A stretch of 64,000 nt of DNA from Nonomuraea soli (GTDB taxonomy: Bacteria; Actinomycetota; Actinomycetes; Streptosporangiales; Streptosporangiaceae): positions 62,001 to 126,000 of the forward strand of contig NZ_JACDUR010000008.1 of assembly GCF_013761175.1 (NCBI RefSeq). The letters are read 5' to 3'. The notes beneath the pieces are model-generated. The model was not told the DNA's origin. It was given only the letters and a program-made list of their open reading frames with translations, and searched no databases. The first letter of the stretch is position 1, and every line of letters begins with the position of its first letter. Made by a program: the position numbers and the translations under genes. This document shows positions 8,959 to 17,143 of the stretch, one piece after another.

Positions 8959-9633
8959 TCACCTGTTCTGCGTGAGGATGTGCTCCAGCGAGGTCTCCCT
9001 GGGACCGGGGAAGACCGGGTCACTGCGCAGCACCGCGTCGGCCAGCCCCTTGGCGCTGGCGAAGAGCTCACGCGCCGCGTACGCGTACGTCGGCTCCGGC
9101 CACCGCCGCGCGGAGTCGTCGCCCACCCCGAACGTCTCCAGCCCCGCCGTACGGCACAATGCCACGGCCCGTGGCAGGTGGAAGCGCTGCGTGATCACCG
9201 TCACCCGGTCGGCTCCGAACACGTGCCGGGCCCGCAGGCACGAGTCCCAGGTGTCGAACCCGGCGTAGTCGAGCACGATCCGCTCCGCCGGCACGCCGCG
9301 GGCCGTCAGATAGTCGCGCATGGCCGACGGCTCGTCGTACCCCACCCGGCTGTTGTCGCCCGACACCAGGACGGCCCTGAGCTTGCCCGCGTGGTACAGC
9401 TCGGCGGTGATGTCGAGCCGGCGGGCCAGCATCGGCGACGGCCGCCCGCTGTAGAGCCCCGCGCCCAGCACGAGGGCGGTGGGGGAGTACGGCACGCGCT
9501 CGGCCCACCCGTCACCCTCGGCGAGGGCCCGGTGGCCGTCGCTGCGCAGCCAGGCCCAGGTCAGCGGGGCGATGGCGAGAAGGCTGGCGACGGCTGCGAC
9601 CTGGAAGAGCACACGTCTGACTTTTCGTGACAA
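8959..9633 (-). CDS. SanA/YdcF-family (DUF218) membrane-anchored protein
   Basis: 224 residues: one N-terminal membrane helix (residues ~8-28) and a DUF218 domain with ALVLGAGLYSGRPSPMLARRLD, LVSGDNSRVGYDEPSAMRDYL and VTVITQRFHLPRAVALCR. Relatives (SanA, ElyC) act in envelope integrity or peptidoglycan-precursor handling; the biochemical role is not settled. It follows ctaA by 9 bp on the same strand and is probably co-transcribed with it. Confidence 0.82.
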   Translation of the reverse strand: MSRKVRRVLFQVAAVASLLAIAPLTWAWLRSDGHRALAEGDGWAERVPYSPTALVLGAGLYSGRPSPMLARRLDITAELYHAGKLRAVLVSGDNSRVGYDEPSAMRDYLTARGVPAERIVLDYAGFDTWDSCLRARHVFGADRVTVITQRFHLPRAVALCRTAGLETFGVGDDSARRWPEPTYAYAARELFASAKGLADAVLRSDPVFPGPRETSLEHILTQNR

Positions 9634-9642
9634 GTCACACCT

Positions 9643-10662
9643 TCACGCCGGTGGGGGAGTGGCCGACCTTTCACCACCAACACTGACATAAGTCTCCGCC
9701 TCGGGGGCGTCGTCAGCGGGGGAGGGGAGGCGTGTCCGCATCGACGTGACGAGCCTCAGCGTGAAGATCCATACCAGTGTGGAGCCGAACACGTGCAGCC
9801 CCACCAGCAGCGCGGGCACCCCCATGAAGTACTGCAGGTAACCGATGAACCCCTGGGACAGCTCGACCGCCAGCAGCGCCACCGCCGCCCGCCGGGCCGT
9901 CCGCGGCGCGTCGGTGACGTGCAACGCGAACAGCAGCGCGAAGCTCAGCCCGATCACGACGTAGACGATGTCGGCGTGCAGCCGCGCCACGGTCTCGATG
10001 TCGAACGGGAAACGCGAGGCCAGCGAGTCGCCCGAGTGCGGCCCCGTGCCGGTGACCACCACGCCCGCCACGAGCAGCACCGCCACCGCGGCGACCAGCA
10101 CGTGACCCAGGCGCAGGATGTCGCGGTGCACCAGCCGCTCGGCGGGACCGTCGCTCTCCTTGGCGCGGACGTACAGCACCCAGGCGCCGGCCGTCATCGC
10201 GATCGACAGCAGGAAGTGCACGCTCACCGTGACCGGGTTGAGCAGCGTGTGCACCACCAGCCCGCCCCACAGGCCCTGCACCGCGCACCCGATCGGCTGC
10301 AGCCACGCCAGCTTCACCAGGCCGGGCCTGCGCGGCCGCTGCCGCATGGCCACCAGCAGGCATCCCAGGGCCACGGCGAGCACCAGGAACGTCAGCAGCC
10401 GGTTACCGAACTCGATGGCCGTGTTGACCATGGAGATCTCGGCGTGCGGCGCCGGGAGGTAGCTGTCGGGCGTGCACCTGGGCCAGGTCGGGCAGCCCAG
10501 CCCCGAACCGGTCACGCGGACGGCCGCGCCCGTGACGGTGATGAGCGAGTTGACGACCACGGCGGCCAGCGCCCAGGCGGGCATCGTTCGTGGCTGCAGG
10601 AATTTCACTTTCCCGATGGTAGGTGTCCCTGGCACCGGTCTGGAGTTTAGGGTGGGGCGCAT
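9643..10662 (-). CDS. ctaA: Heme A synthase (CtaA/COX15 family)
   Basis: Oxidises the C8 methyl of heme O to formyl, giving heme A for cytochrome oxidase; it works after CtaB. About 339 residues with eight hydrophobic segments. It has TGAAVRVTGSGLGCPTWPRC near the N-terminus, FGNRLLTFLV (heme-ligand His is not obvious in this first segment), QGLWGGLVVHTLLN and VARLHADIVYVVIG with conserved His. ATG 10662 has an AAGGA about 10 bases upstream. GTG 10608 and ATG 10584 are later candidates closer to the usual family start. Confidence 0.9.
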   Translation of the reverse strand: MRPTLNSRPVPGTPTIGKVKFLQPRTMPAWALAAVVVNSLITVTGAAVRVTGSGLGCPTWPRCTPDSYLPAPHAEISMVNTAIEFGNRLLTFLVLAVALGCLLVAMRQRPRRPGLVKLAWLQPIGCAVQGLWGGLVVHTLLNPVTVSVHFLLSIAMTAGAWVLYVRAKESDGPAERLVHRDILRLGHVLVAAVAVLLVAGVVVTGTGPHSGDSLASRFPFDIETVARLHADIVYVVIGLSFALLFALHVTDAPRTARRAAVALLAVELSQGFIGYLQYFMGVPALLVGLHVFGSTLVWIFTLRLVTSMRTRLPSPADDAPEAETYVSVGGERSATPPPA

Positions 10663-11215
10663 GCACGGGGAATCCTTGTTATCACGGCCTCCGGGGCTGG
10701 TATTCACGGGGCTGGTCGGCGCGAGCGCCGCGCTGACCCTCTACGGCGCGAGTGTTCCCGGAGGAATTCCGGGAGTCCAGAACACCGCCGCCTTCCTCTC
10801 CTTCGTCCTCGCCGTCACCTGGATCGTCCGCATGGCCGGCAGCCGTCGCGGGCCCGCCCGTGCTCTGCCGGGCCGCTGGGTGATCCCGATGATCGCGGTG
10901 GTCACGATGGGCCTGATGATGGCCGACGCGCCGCTGAAGACCCGTTTCCTGCTCTCGGAGAGCGCGCTGCGGCAGCAGGCCCACCAGATGGCGGGCAAGC
11001 TGTTCGTCGTCAACACCTACCAGCGGCTCGGGCTCTTCAACGTCTCGAAGGTCGTGCCGGTCGACGACGGTGTCCTGCTGCGCACCCGCGACGGCGATCA
11101 CGTCGACCACGGTTTCGCCTGGATGCCCGAGGGCCCGATGGGGTTCGGCCGGGGCTACGACAACGACGGTTACGAGCACCTCATCGGCGACTGGTACGTC
11201 TGGACGAAATACTGA
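10661..11215 (+). CDS. Conserved membrane-anchored protein of unknown function
   Basis: 184 residues with two N-terminal hydrophobic segments (about residues 12-30 and 38-56) and a third near 70-88, then a soluble C-terminal half ending FGRGYDNDGYEHLIGDWYVWTKY. I do not recognise the family. Codon use matches the neighbours, so it is a genuine gene. It has a good GGTGGGG ribosome site. Its ATG shares two bases with the ctaA ATG on the other strand, making the pair exactly divergent. Confidence 0.65.
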   Translation: MHGESLLSRPPGLVFTGLVGASAALTLYGASVPGGIPGVQNTAAFLSFVLAVTWIVRMAGSRRGPARALPGRWVIPMIAVVTMGLMMADAPLKTRFLLSESALRQQAHQMAGKLFVVNTYQRLGLFNVSKVVPVDDGVLLRTRDGDHVDHGFAWMPEGPMGFGRGYDNDGYEHLIGDWYVWTKY

Positions 11216-11219
11216 CGGT

Positions 11220-12182
11220 GTGATCGACGTCTTCCTGGGTCCTGGCGATCTGGCCAGGATCCGTTTCGGCCGTTCCCCTCTCCAGGAACTGGTCGGCAGC
11301 CTCCACCTGCTCGGCGACCCGTCCCGCCAGGCGACCTTCCGTCCCTGGCTGGCCGGGGTGCGCGGCAGGATCCCCGCTCTGCGGCTGCTGCCGTCCCTGG
11401 TGGGCGGCCCGCACTGGGCGGCCGACTTCCTGACCCCGCCGCCGCGGCACCTGGCCGTGGAGTTCGCCGAGGAACTGGAGCGGGTCAGGGCCACCGATCC
11501 CGGCCTGGTGAGGGCCTCGATCGAGGAGATGCACGAGCGGGTGCCCGAGCCGCTGGCCGGGCTGTACGACGATCCGGAGCGGGAGCTCGGCGCGGTGGCC
11601 GACGAGCTCGGCGCGTACTGGCGGGCCGCGGTGGAGCCCGTGTGGCCGCGCCTGCGGGCGGTGGCCGACGCCGACCTGGGTCACCGTGCCCAGGCGCTGA
11701 CGACGGGCGGCCTGGCCAAGCTGCTGGCCGATCTGGACCCGCGCATCGAGCACACCCCGGACGGCATGCGCCTCGACACCCCCAGCTGGCACGGCGAGCA
11801 CGTGCTCAACGGCTCCGGCCTGGTGCTCGTGCCGTGCGTGTTCGCGTGGCCCCGGCTGGTCATGTTGTTCGACGAGCCGCGCCAGTCGATGTTCTCCTAC
11901 GCCCCGCGCGGCATCGCGAACGTGTGGAACGACCCGCAGGACATGCGCGGCGAGCCGCTGGGCGAGCTCATCGGCCGCAGCCGCGCCAGCCTGCTGTCGC
12001 ATCTGGAGCTGCCGCTGTCGACCACGCAGCTGGCCGCCTATCTGGGGCTGACCCCCGCGGCGGTGAGCCAGCATCTGTCGGTGCTGCGCCGTACGAGCCT
12101 GGTGACCTCGCGTCGTGACGGCCGCGAGGTGCTCTACCAGCGCACCTCGCTGGCGACCGAACTGCTCAACCAGGCCGGATAG
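11220..12182 (+). CDS. ArsR-like winged-helix regulator with large N-terminal domain (DUF5937-type)
   Basis: 320 residues; GTG 11220 lies four bases after the previous stop. The N-terminal ~240 residues (VIDVFLGPGDLARIRFGRS onward) form the domain seen in actinobacterial DUF5937/ArsR regulators. The C-terminal winged helix is TTQLAAYLGLTPAAVSQHLSVLRRTSLVTSRRDGREVLYQ (recognition helix TPAAVSQHLSVL). No metal ligands are evident. Target and effector are unknown; being two genes from ctaA gives no clear clue. Confidence 0.75.
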   Translation: MIDVFLGPGDLARIRFGRSPLQELVGSLHLLGDPSRQATFRPWLAGVRGRIPALRLLPSLVGGPHWAADFLTPPPRHLAVEFAEELERVRATDPGLVRASIEEMHERVPEPLAGLYDDPERELGAVADELGAYWRAAVEPVWPRLRAVADADLGHRAQALTTGGLAKLLADLDPRIEHTPDGMRLDTPSWHGEHVLNGSGLVLVPCVFAWPRLVMLFDEPRQSMFSYAPRGIANVWNDPQDMRGEPLGELIGRSRASLLSHLELPLSTTQLAAYLGLTPAAVSQHLSVLRRTSLVTSRRDGREVLYQRTSLATELLNQAG

Positions 12183-12462
12183 ACCGGGTTGCGCCCGACC
12201 ACGCCGGCGTAGGCGCGTGCCGCGGGTCCGGCGATCTCGCCGCCGACCGGCCCCTCCACCTCGTGCGCGACCCTACGAGGAATCGGGGTGTATCTGGCGG
12301 TGAAGGCCGGTCGAGGATGTGTGCTATTTCACTGGAGGAGGGGTGGTGGGAGGCGGTCGTCACCAATAGGGGTAGTTATCTGCAGGGAGTCCGGAAGATT
12401 CGATGATGCGAGACAGTTGAGCGTCGTATAAGGTGTGACATATTACTGAGGAGGGAGTGGTT
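12183..12462. promoter_or_regulatory. Intergenic region upstream of hydroxyproline operon
   Basis: 280 bp without a convincing gene. The last ~60 bases are AT-richer than the surroundings and contain TTGAGC (12417-12422) plus an ATATTA-like stretch 17 bases later, a possible promoter. A loose, imperfect palindrome around 12428-12448 could be a GntR-family operator but has only about half its positions matched. A minus-strand frame here is open with normal codon use but lacks a start (see rejected items). Confidence 0.3.
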
Positions 12463-13602
12463 TTGGCCGATGTGATCGTCGTCGGCGCCGGAGTCGTGGG
12501 CGCGGCCTGCGCCTACTACGCCGCTCGCGCGGGCCTCGACGTCACCGTCCTGGACCGGGGCCCGGTCGCCGGCGGCACGACCGGCGCGGGAGAGGGCAAC
12601 ATCCTCGTCTCCGACAAGGAACCCGGTCCCGAGCTCGATCTGGCGGTGCTGTCGAACAAGCTCTGGCGCGAGCTCGCCGACGGCGTCGACTTCGAGTTCG
12701 AGGCCAAGGGCGGCCTCGTGGTCGCCGAGACCCCCGCCGTCCTGGAGCAGCTCACCGCCCTGGCCGTCAAGCAGGGCGTCGAGCACACGCTCGCCGGCGA
12801 CCTGGCCGCCTACGAGCCGCACCTGGCGCAGGGCCTGGCCGGAGGCGTCTTCTACCCGCAGGACGCCCAGGTCCAGCCGATGCTGGCCGCCGCCAGGCTC
12901 ATCAGGGCCGCCCAGGACCGCTACGGCCACCAGAAGGTGCGGCTGCGCACCGGCGTCACCGTCACCGGCTTCCTGCGCTCGGGCGGACGCGTCACCGGCG
13001 TGCGCACCTCCGAGGGCGACCTGCTCGCCGCGGCCGTCGTCAACGCCGCCGGCACCTGGGGCGGCGAGGTGGCCCGGCTCGCCGGCGTGCACCTGCCGGT
13101 CCTGCCCCGCCGCGGCTTCATCCTCGTCACCGAGCCCCTGCGCACCCCGCTCGTGCGCCACAAGGTCTACACCGCCGCCTACGTCACCAACGTGGCCAGC
13201 GACAACGAGGGACTGGAGACCTCGGCCGTCGTCGAGGGCACCCCGTCGGGCACCGTCCTCATCGGCGCCTCCCGCGAGCGTGTCGGCTTCGACCGCACGA
13301 TCTCGCTGCCGGTGCTCCAGAGACTGGCCGCCCAGGCCGTCGCGCTCTTCCCCGTCCTGCGCGACGTCCGGGCGATCCGCACCTACTGCGGCTTTCGCCC
13401 GTACTGCCCCGACCACCTGCCCGTCATCGGCGCCGACCCCCGCATGCCCGGCCTCTACCACGCCTGCGGCCACGAAGGCGCCGGCATCGGCCTGGCCCCG
13501 GCCACCGGCCACCTGCTCGCCCAGCTCCTGTCGGGCCAGTCGCCCTCGCTCGACCTGGGAGCCTTCCGACCGGACCGTTTCCCCGCGGAGGCGCACTCAT
13601 GA
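12463..13602 (+). CDS. FAD-dependent D-hydroxyproline dehydrogenase subunit (DAO family, beta-like)
   Basis: 379-residue DAO-superfamily flavoprotein. The N-terminal dinucleotide motif is VIVVGAGVVGAACAYYAARAG, and NAAGTWGGEVARLAG and a C-terminal FRPYCPDHLPVIG...HACGHEGAGIGLAP complete the fold. With the next two genes it makes the three-component dehydrogenase known from LhpBEF of pseudomonads, which oxidises cis-4-hydroxy-D-proline (or another D-amino/imino acid). TTG 12463 was chosen because GAGGAGG lies 8-9 bases before it; GTG 12457 is too close to that site. First gene of a tightly overlapped operon. Confidence 0.85.
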   Translation: MADVIVVGAGVVGAACAYYAARAGLDVTVLDRGPVAGGTTGAGEGNILVSDKEPGPELDLAVLSNKLWRELADGVDFEFEAKGGLVVAETPAVLEQLTALAVKQGVEHTLAGDLAAYEPHLAQGLAGGVFYPQDAQVQPMLAAARLIRAAQDRYGHQKVRLRTGVTVTGFLRSGGRVTGVRTSEGDLLAAAVVNAAGTWGGEVARLAGVHLPVLPRRGFILVTEPLRTPLVRHKVYTAAYVTNVASDNEGLETSAVVEGTPSGTVLIGASRERVGFDRTISLPVLQRLAAQAVALFPVLRDVRAIRTYCGFRPYCPDHLPVIGADPRMPGLYHACGHEGAGIGLAPATGHLLAQLLSGQSPSLDLGAFRPDRFPAEAHS

Positions 13603-13871
13603 AAGACCTGGCCGGGGCACGTCCCGAACCCGCCTTCGAGATCACCGTGGACGGGCGGCCGGTCTCCGTGCTGCCTGGACAGACCGTCGGGGCCGCGCTG
13701 CACGCCGCCGGGATCCGGTCGTGGCGAACGACCAGATTCGGCGGGCGGCCCCGCGGCCTGTTCTGCGGGATCGGCGTCTGTTTCGACTGCCTGGTGAGCG
13801 TTAACGGCAGCCCCGAGCAGCGCGCCTGCCTGCTCGTGGCGCGCGCGGGCGACGAGGTGGTCACCTCATGA
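13599..13871 (+). CDS. Small [2Fe-2S] ferredoxin-like subunit of the dehydrogenase (gamma)
   Basis: 90 residues with the plant-type iron-sulfur signature reduced to FCGIGVCFDCLVSVNG...QRACLL: Cys-x4-Cys-x2-Cys and a last Cys about 13 residues on. It matches the small electron-transfer subunit of HcnABC/LhpBEF-type and sarcosine-oxidase-alpha-like enzymes. ATGA overlap with the gene before and ATGA overlap with the gene after indicate a stoichiometric complex. Confidence 0.86.
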   Translation: MKDLAGARPEPAFEITVDGRPVSVLPGQTVGAALHAAGIRSWRTTRFGGRPRGLFCGIGVCFDCLVSVNGSPEQRACLLVARAGDEVVTS

Positions 13872-15268
13872 ACGCCTACGACCTCGTCGTGGTCGGCGGC
13901 GGCCCCGCGGGCGTCGCGGGGGCGCTGACCGCCGCCCAGGCCGGGCTGCGGGTCGCGCTGCTCGACTCGGGCGCGCGGCTCGGCGGGCAGTACTTCCGCC
14001 ACCTGCCCGCCTCCTTCCACGCCTCCCGCGAAGGCATGCTGCACCACGGCCTCGACCGTTTCGTACGGCAGAGCGGCACGCTGGAGCGGCTGGCCGATCT
14101 CCGGCTCGGCCACCAGGTCTGGGCGGTGACCAGGCAAGAGGAGCTCCTCGCCGTCCACGCCGTCATGACCTCCGACGGACCCCACGGCCACCCGGTCGAG
14201 CTGCCCGTCGTGCTCCGCACGCGCGCCCTGCTCATCGCCACCGGCGCCCACGACCGGCCGCTGCCCTTCCCCGGCTGGGACCTGCCGGGCGTGCTCACGG
14301 CGGGCGGCGCCCAGGCCCTGCTCAAGGGCAACCTCGTCGCCGCCGGCCGCCGCGTGGTGGTGGCGGGCACGGGACCGTTCCTGCTGCCGGTCGCCGCCGG
14401 CCTGGCACGCTCGGGCACCCGCGTGGCCGAGGTGCTGGAGGCCAACGGCGGGCTCGGACTGGCCGGGCACCCCTGGCTCGCCCTGTCCAAGGCGGGCGAG
14501 GCCGCCGGGTACGCGGCCACGCTGCTACGGCACCGCGTGCCGTACCGGACCCGTCACGCGGTCGTCGCCGCGCACGGCGAACGGGAGCTCACCCACGTGA
14601 GCGTCGCCCGGATCGACCGCGACTGGCGGATCCGCGCCACCCGCACCGTCGAGTGCGACACCCTGGCGGTCGGCTACGGATTCGTGCCGCAGATCGACCT
14701 GGCCACCCAGCTCGGCTGCGACACCGGCCACGACCTCGACGGCAGCCCGATCGTCACCGTCGACGCCTCGCAGAGCACCTCGGTGCCGGGCGTCTACGCG
14801 GCCGGCGAGCCCACGGGCGTGGGCGGCGCGGTGCTGTCGGAGCTGGAAGGGCGCATCGCCGGGCTGGCCATCGCCGCGGAGCTCGGAACGCCCCCGGCAG
14901 GCGAGCCGCCCGCCGTACCCGGTCTGCTGCTGCGCCGCCGTACCCGCCTCAGGGCCTTCGCGCGAGCACTCCAGCAGGCCTACCCCGTCCAGGACGGCTG
15001 GCAGAGCTGGCTGGCCGACGACACCCTGGTCTGCCGCTGCGAAGAGGTCACCCTCGGCGCGATCCGCGAGGCCCAGCGCCTGGGCGCCACGGACGCCCGC
15101 TCGATCAAGCTGCTGGCCCGGCCCGGAATGGGCTGGTGCCAGGGCAGGATGTGCGGTCACGCCGTCGCCTGCCTGGCCGGGCAGGCCCCCCAGCCGCCCC
15201 GCCGCCCCCTTGCCCAGCCGATCACCCTCGGCGCACTAGAGAGGATTTCCGATGACAAGCCGAACTAA
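13868..15268 (+). CDS. NAD(P)/FAD oxidoreductase subunit with BFD-like [2Fe-2S] domain (alpha)
   Basis: 466 residues. Two nucleotide-binding motifs: LVVVGGGPAGVAGALTAAQAG at the N-terminus and RRVVVAGTGPFLLPVAAGLA around residue 160. The C-terminus carries a bacterioferredoxin-associated-type cluster, CRCEEVTLGAIREA...GMGWCQGRMCG (CxC and Cx4C). This is the HcnB/LhpE-like subunit that passes electrons from the DAO-type subunit to the respiratory chain. It overlaps the DapA-like gene by 17 bases. Confidence 0.87.
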   Translation: MNAYDLVVVGGGPAGVAGALTAAQAGLRVALLDSGARLGGQYFRHLPASFHASREGMLHHGLDRFVRQSGTLERLADLRLGHQVWAVTRQEELLAVHAVMTSDGPHGHPVELPVVLRTRALLIATGAHDRPLPFPGWDLPGVLTAGGAQALLKGNLVAAGRRVVVAGTGPFLLPVAAGLARSGTRVAEVLEANGGLGLAGHPWLALSKAGEAAGYAATLLRHRVPYRTRHAVVAAHGERELTHVSVARIDRDWRIRATRTVECDTLAVGYGFVPQIDLATQLGCDTGHDLDGSPIVTVDASQSTSVPGVYAAGEPTGVGGAVLSELEGRIAGLAIAAELGTPPAGEPPAVPGLLLRRRTRLRAFARALQQAYPVQDGWQSWLADDTLVCRCEEVTLGAIREAQRLGATDARSIKLLARPGMGWCQGRMCGHAVACLAGQAPQPPRRPLAQPITLGALERISDDKPN

Positions 15269-16145
15269 GCCCTGGCACGGCATCATGGTCGCCACCGCGC
15301 TGCCCCTGCGCGACGACCTGTCCGTCGACTATGACGCGTATGCCGAGCACTGCCGGTGGCTGGTCGACAACGGCTGCGACGGTGTGGTGCCCAACGGTTC
15401 GCTGGGCGAGTACCAGACGCTGACCGCCGAGGAGCGCGCCAAGGTCGTCGAGACCGCCGTGGCCGCCGTCGGCGGGCGCAACGTGATGCCGGGTGTGGCG
15501 GCCTACGGCTCGGCCGAGTCGCGCCGCTGGGCCGAGCAGGCCGCCGAGGCGGGCTGCGGCTCGGTCCTGCTGCTGCCGCCCAACTCCTACCGCGCCGACG
15601 AGCGCATCGTGGTCGAGCACTACCGCGAGGCGGCCAGGGCGGGCGTGCCGATCGTCGCCTACAACAACCCCATCGACACCAAGGTCGACCTCACCCCTCC
15701 CATGCTGGCCAAGCTGTTCGACGAGGGCCTGATCGTCGCGGTGAAGGAGTTCAGCGGCGACGTGCGCCGCGCCTACGAGCTCGACGAGCTCGCCCCCGGC
15801 CTGGACCTGCTCGTCGGCTCCGACGACGTGCTCCTGGAGCTGGCCGTCGCCGGCGCGGTCGGCTGGATCGCGGGCTACCCGAACGCGCTGCCGACCTCCA
15901 ACGCCGCGCTCTACCGGGCGGCCGTCGCCGGTGACCTGGAGACGGCGCTGCCGCTCTACCGCAAGCTGCACCAGCTGCTGCGCTGGGACTCCAAGACCGA
16001 GTTCGTCCAGGCGATCAAGCTGTCCATGGACGTCGCGGGCCGTCACGGCGGGCCGTGCCGCGCCCCCCGCCTGCCGCTCGTGCCCGAGCAGGAGGCCTCC
16101 ATCCGCGCGGCCACCGAGAAGGTACTGGCGGAGGGCCTGCGATGA
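15252..16145 (+). CDS. DapA-superfamily aldolase/deaminase, probable 1-pyrroline-4-hydroxy-2-carboxylate deaminase
   Basis: 297-residue class I aldolase of the dihydrodipicolinate synthase family. Visible: NGSLGEYQTLTAEER (phosphate-loop equivalent), PIVAYNNPIDTKVD (conserved Tyr) and LIVAVKEFSGD with the Schiff-base Lys. In the D-hydroxyproline pathway the enzyme converts the pyrroline product of the dehydrogenase to alpha-ketoglutarate semialdehyde. The context supports that role over lysine biosynthesis; the sequence alone does not fix the substrate. An AGAGGA site precedes the ATG. Confidence 0.82.
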   Translation: MTSRTKPWHGIMVATALPLRDDLSVDYDAYAEHCRWLVDNGCDGVVPNGSLGEYQTLTAEERAKVVETAVAAVGGRNVMPGVAAYGSAESRRWAEQAAEAGCGSVLLLPPNSYRADERIVVEHYREAARAGVPIVAYNNPIDTKVDLTPPMLAKLFDEGLIVAVKEFSGDVRRAYELDELAPGLDLLVGSDDVLLELAVAGAVGWIAGYPNALPTSNAALYRAAVAGDLETALPLYRKLHQLLRWDSKTEFVQAIKLSMDVAGRHGGPCRAPRLPLVPEQEASIRAATEKVLAEGLR

Positions 16146-17143
16146 GGACCCGCCGGGTCTTCCACGCCGTCGACTCGCACACCGAGGGCATGCCCACCCG
16201 CGTGATCGTGGGCGGCGTGGGAACGATCCCGGGCGCCTCGATGGCCGAACGCCGCATCCACTTCCGCGACAACTTCGACCACATCAAGCAGCTGCTGATG
16301 AACGAGCCGCGCGGCCACGCCGCGATGAGCGGCGCCATCCTGCAGCCGCCCACCCGGCCAGACGCCGACTGGGGCGTGCTGTTCATCGAGGTCTCCGGCT
16401 ACCTGCCGATGTGCGGCCACGGCACCATCGGCGTGGCGACCGTGCTGGTGGAGACCGGCATGGTCGAGGTGGTCGAACCCGTCACCACCATCCGCCTGGA
16501 GGTGCCCGCCGGCCTCGTCGAGGTCGACGTGGCGGTGCAGGACGGCATGGCGATGAGCGTCACGCTGCGCAACGTGCCCGCCTACTGCGACCGGCTCGAC
16601 GCCGTCGTGGAGGTGCCCGGCTTCGGAGCGATCCCCTACGACCTGGCCTACGGCGGCAACTTCTACGCGATCGTCGACCTCGACGACTACAAGCTGCCCT
16701 TCGACCGGGCGGCCAAGAACGAGATCATCGCGGCCGGGCTGGCCACGATGGAGGCGATCAACGCCGCCGACGAGCCGGTGCACGTCGAGGACTCCCGCAT
16801 CCGTGGATGCCACCACGTCTACTTCAAGGCGCCGGGCTCCACCGCGCAGCACTCGCGTCACGCGATGGCCATCCACCCGGGCTGGTTCGACCGCTCCCCG
16901 TGCGGCACCGGGACCAGCGCGCGCATGGCCCAGCTGCACGCCCGCGGCGAGCTGGGGCTGGAGACGGACTTCGTCAACGAGTCGTTCATCGGCACCCGCT
17001 TCATCGGCCGGCTGCTCGGCGAGACCACGGTGGGGGAGCGGCCCGCCGTCCTGCCCACCATCACGGGCCGGGCCTGGGTGACCGGCACCGCCCAGTACTT
17101 CCTCGACCCGCGCGACCCCTTCCCCGAGGGGTTCATCCTGTGA
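16142..17143 (+). CDS. Proline racemase family, probable 4-hydroxyproline 2-epimerase
   Basis: 333 residues. Both catalytic cysteines are present: LPMCGHGTIGVAT and RSPCGTGTSARMA, which marks a racemase/epimerase rather than a 3-hydroxyproline dehydratase. It begins MRTRRVFHAVDSHTEGMPTR, typical of 4HypE. It would convert trans-4-hydroxy-L-proline to cis-4-hydroxy-D-proline, the substrate of the dehydrogenase encoded upstream. ATGA overlap with the deaminase gene and GTGA overlap with the second paralogue. Confidence 0.85.
   Translation: MRTRRVFHAVDSHTEGMPTRVIVGGVGTIPGASMAERRIHFRDNFDHIKQLLMNEPRGHAAMSGAILQPPTRPDADWGVLFIEVSGYLPMCGHGTIGVATVLVETGMVEVVEPVTTIRLEVPAGLVEVDVAVQDGMAMSVTLRNVPAYCDRLDAVVEVPGFGAIPYDLAYGGNFYAIVDLDDYKLPFDRAAKNEIIAAGLATMEAINAADEPVHVEDSRIRGCHHVYFKAPGSTAQHSRHAMAIHPGWFDRSPCGTGTSARMAQLHARGELGLETDFVNESFIGTRFIGRLLGETTVGERPAVLPTITGRAWVTGTAQYFLDPRDPFPEGFIL

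Noticed and set aside
12133..12330. Minus-strand open frame with good codon bias (reads EVEGPVGGEIAGPAARAYAGVVGRNPVY)
   Set aside because: No start codon with a ribosome site, a stop shortly upstream, and the 3' part lies antisense to the HTH regulator. I could not tie it to a family; it may be a gene remnant but support is too thin.
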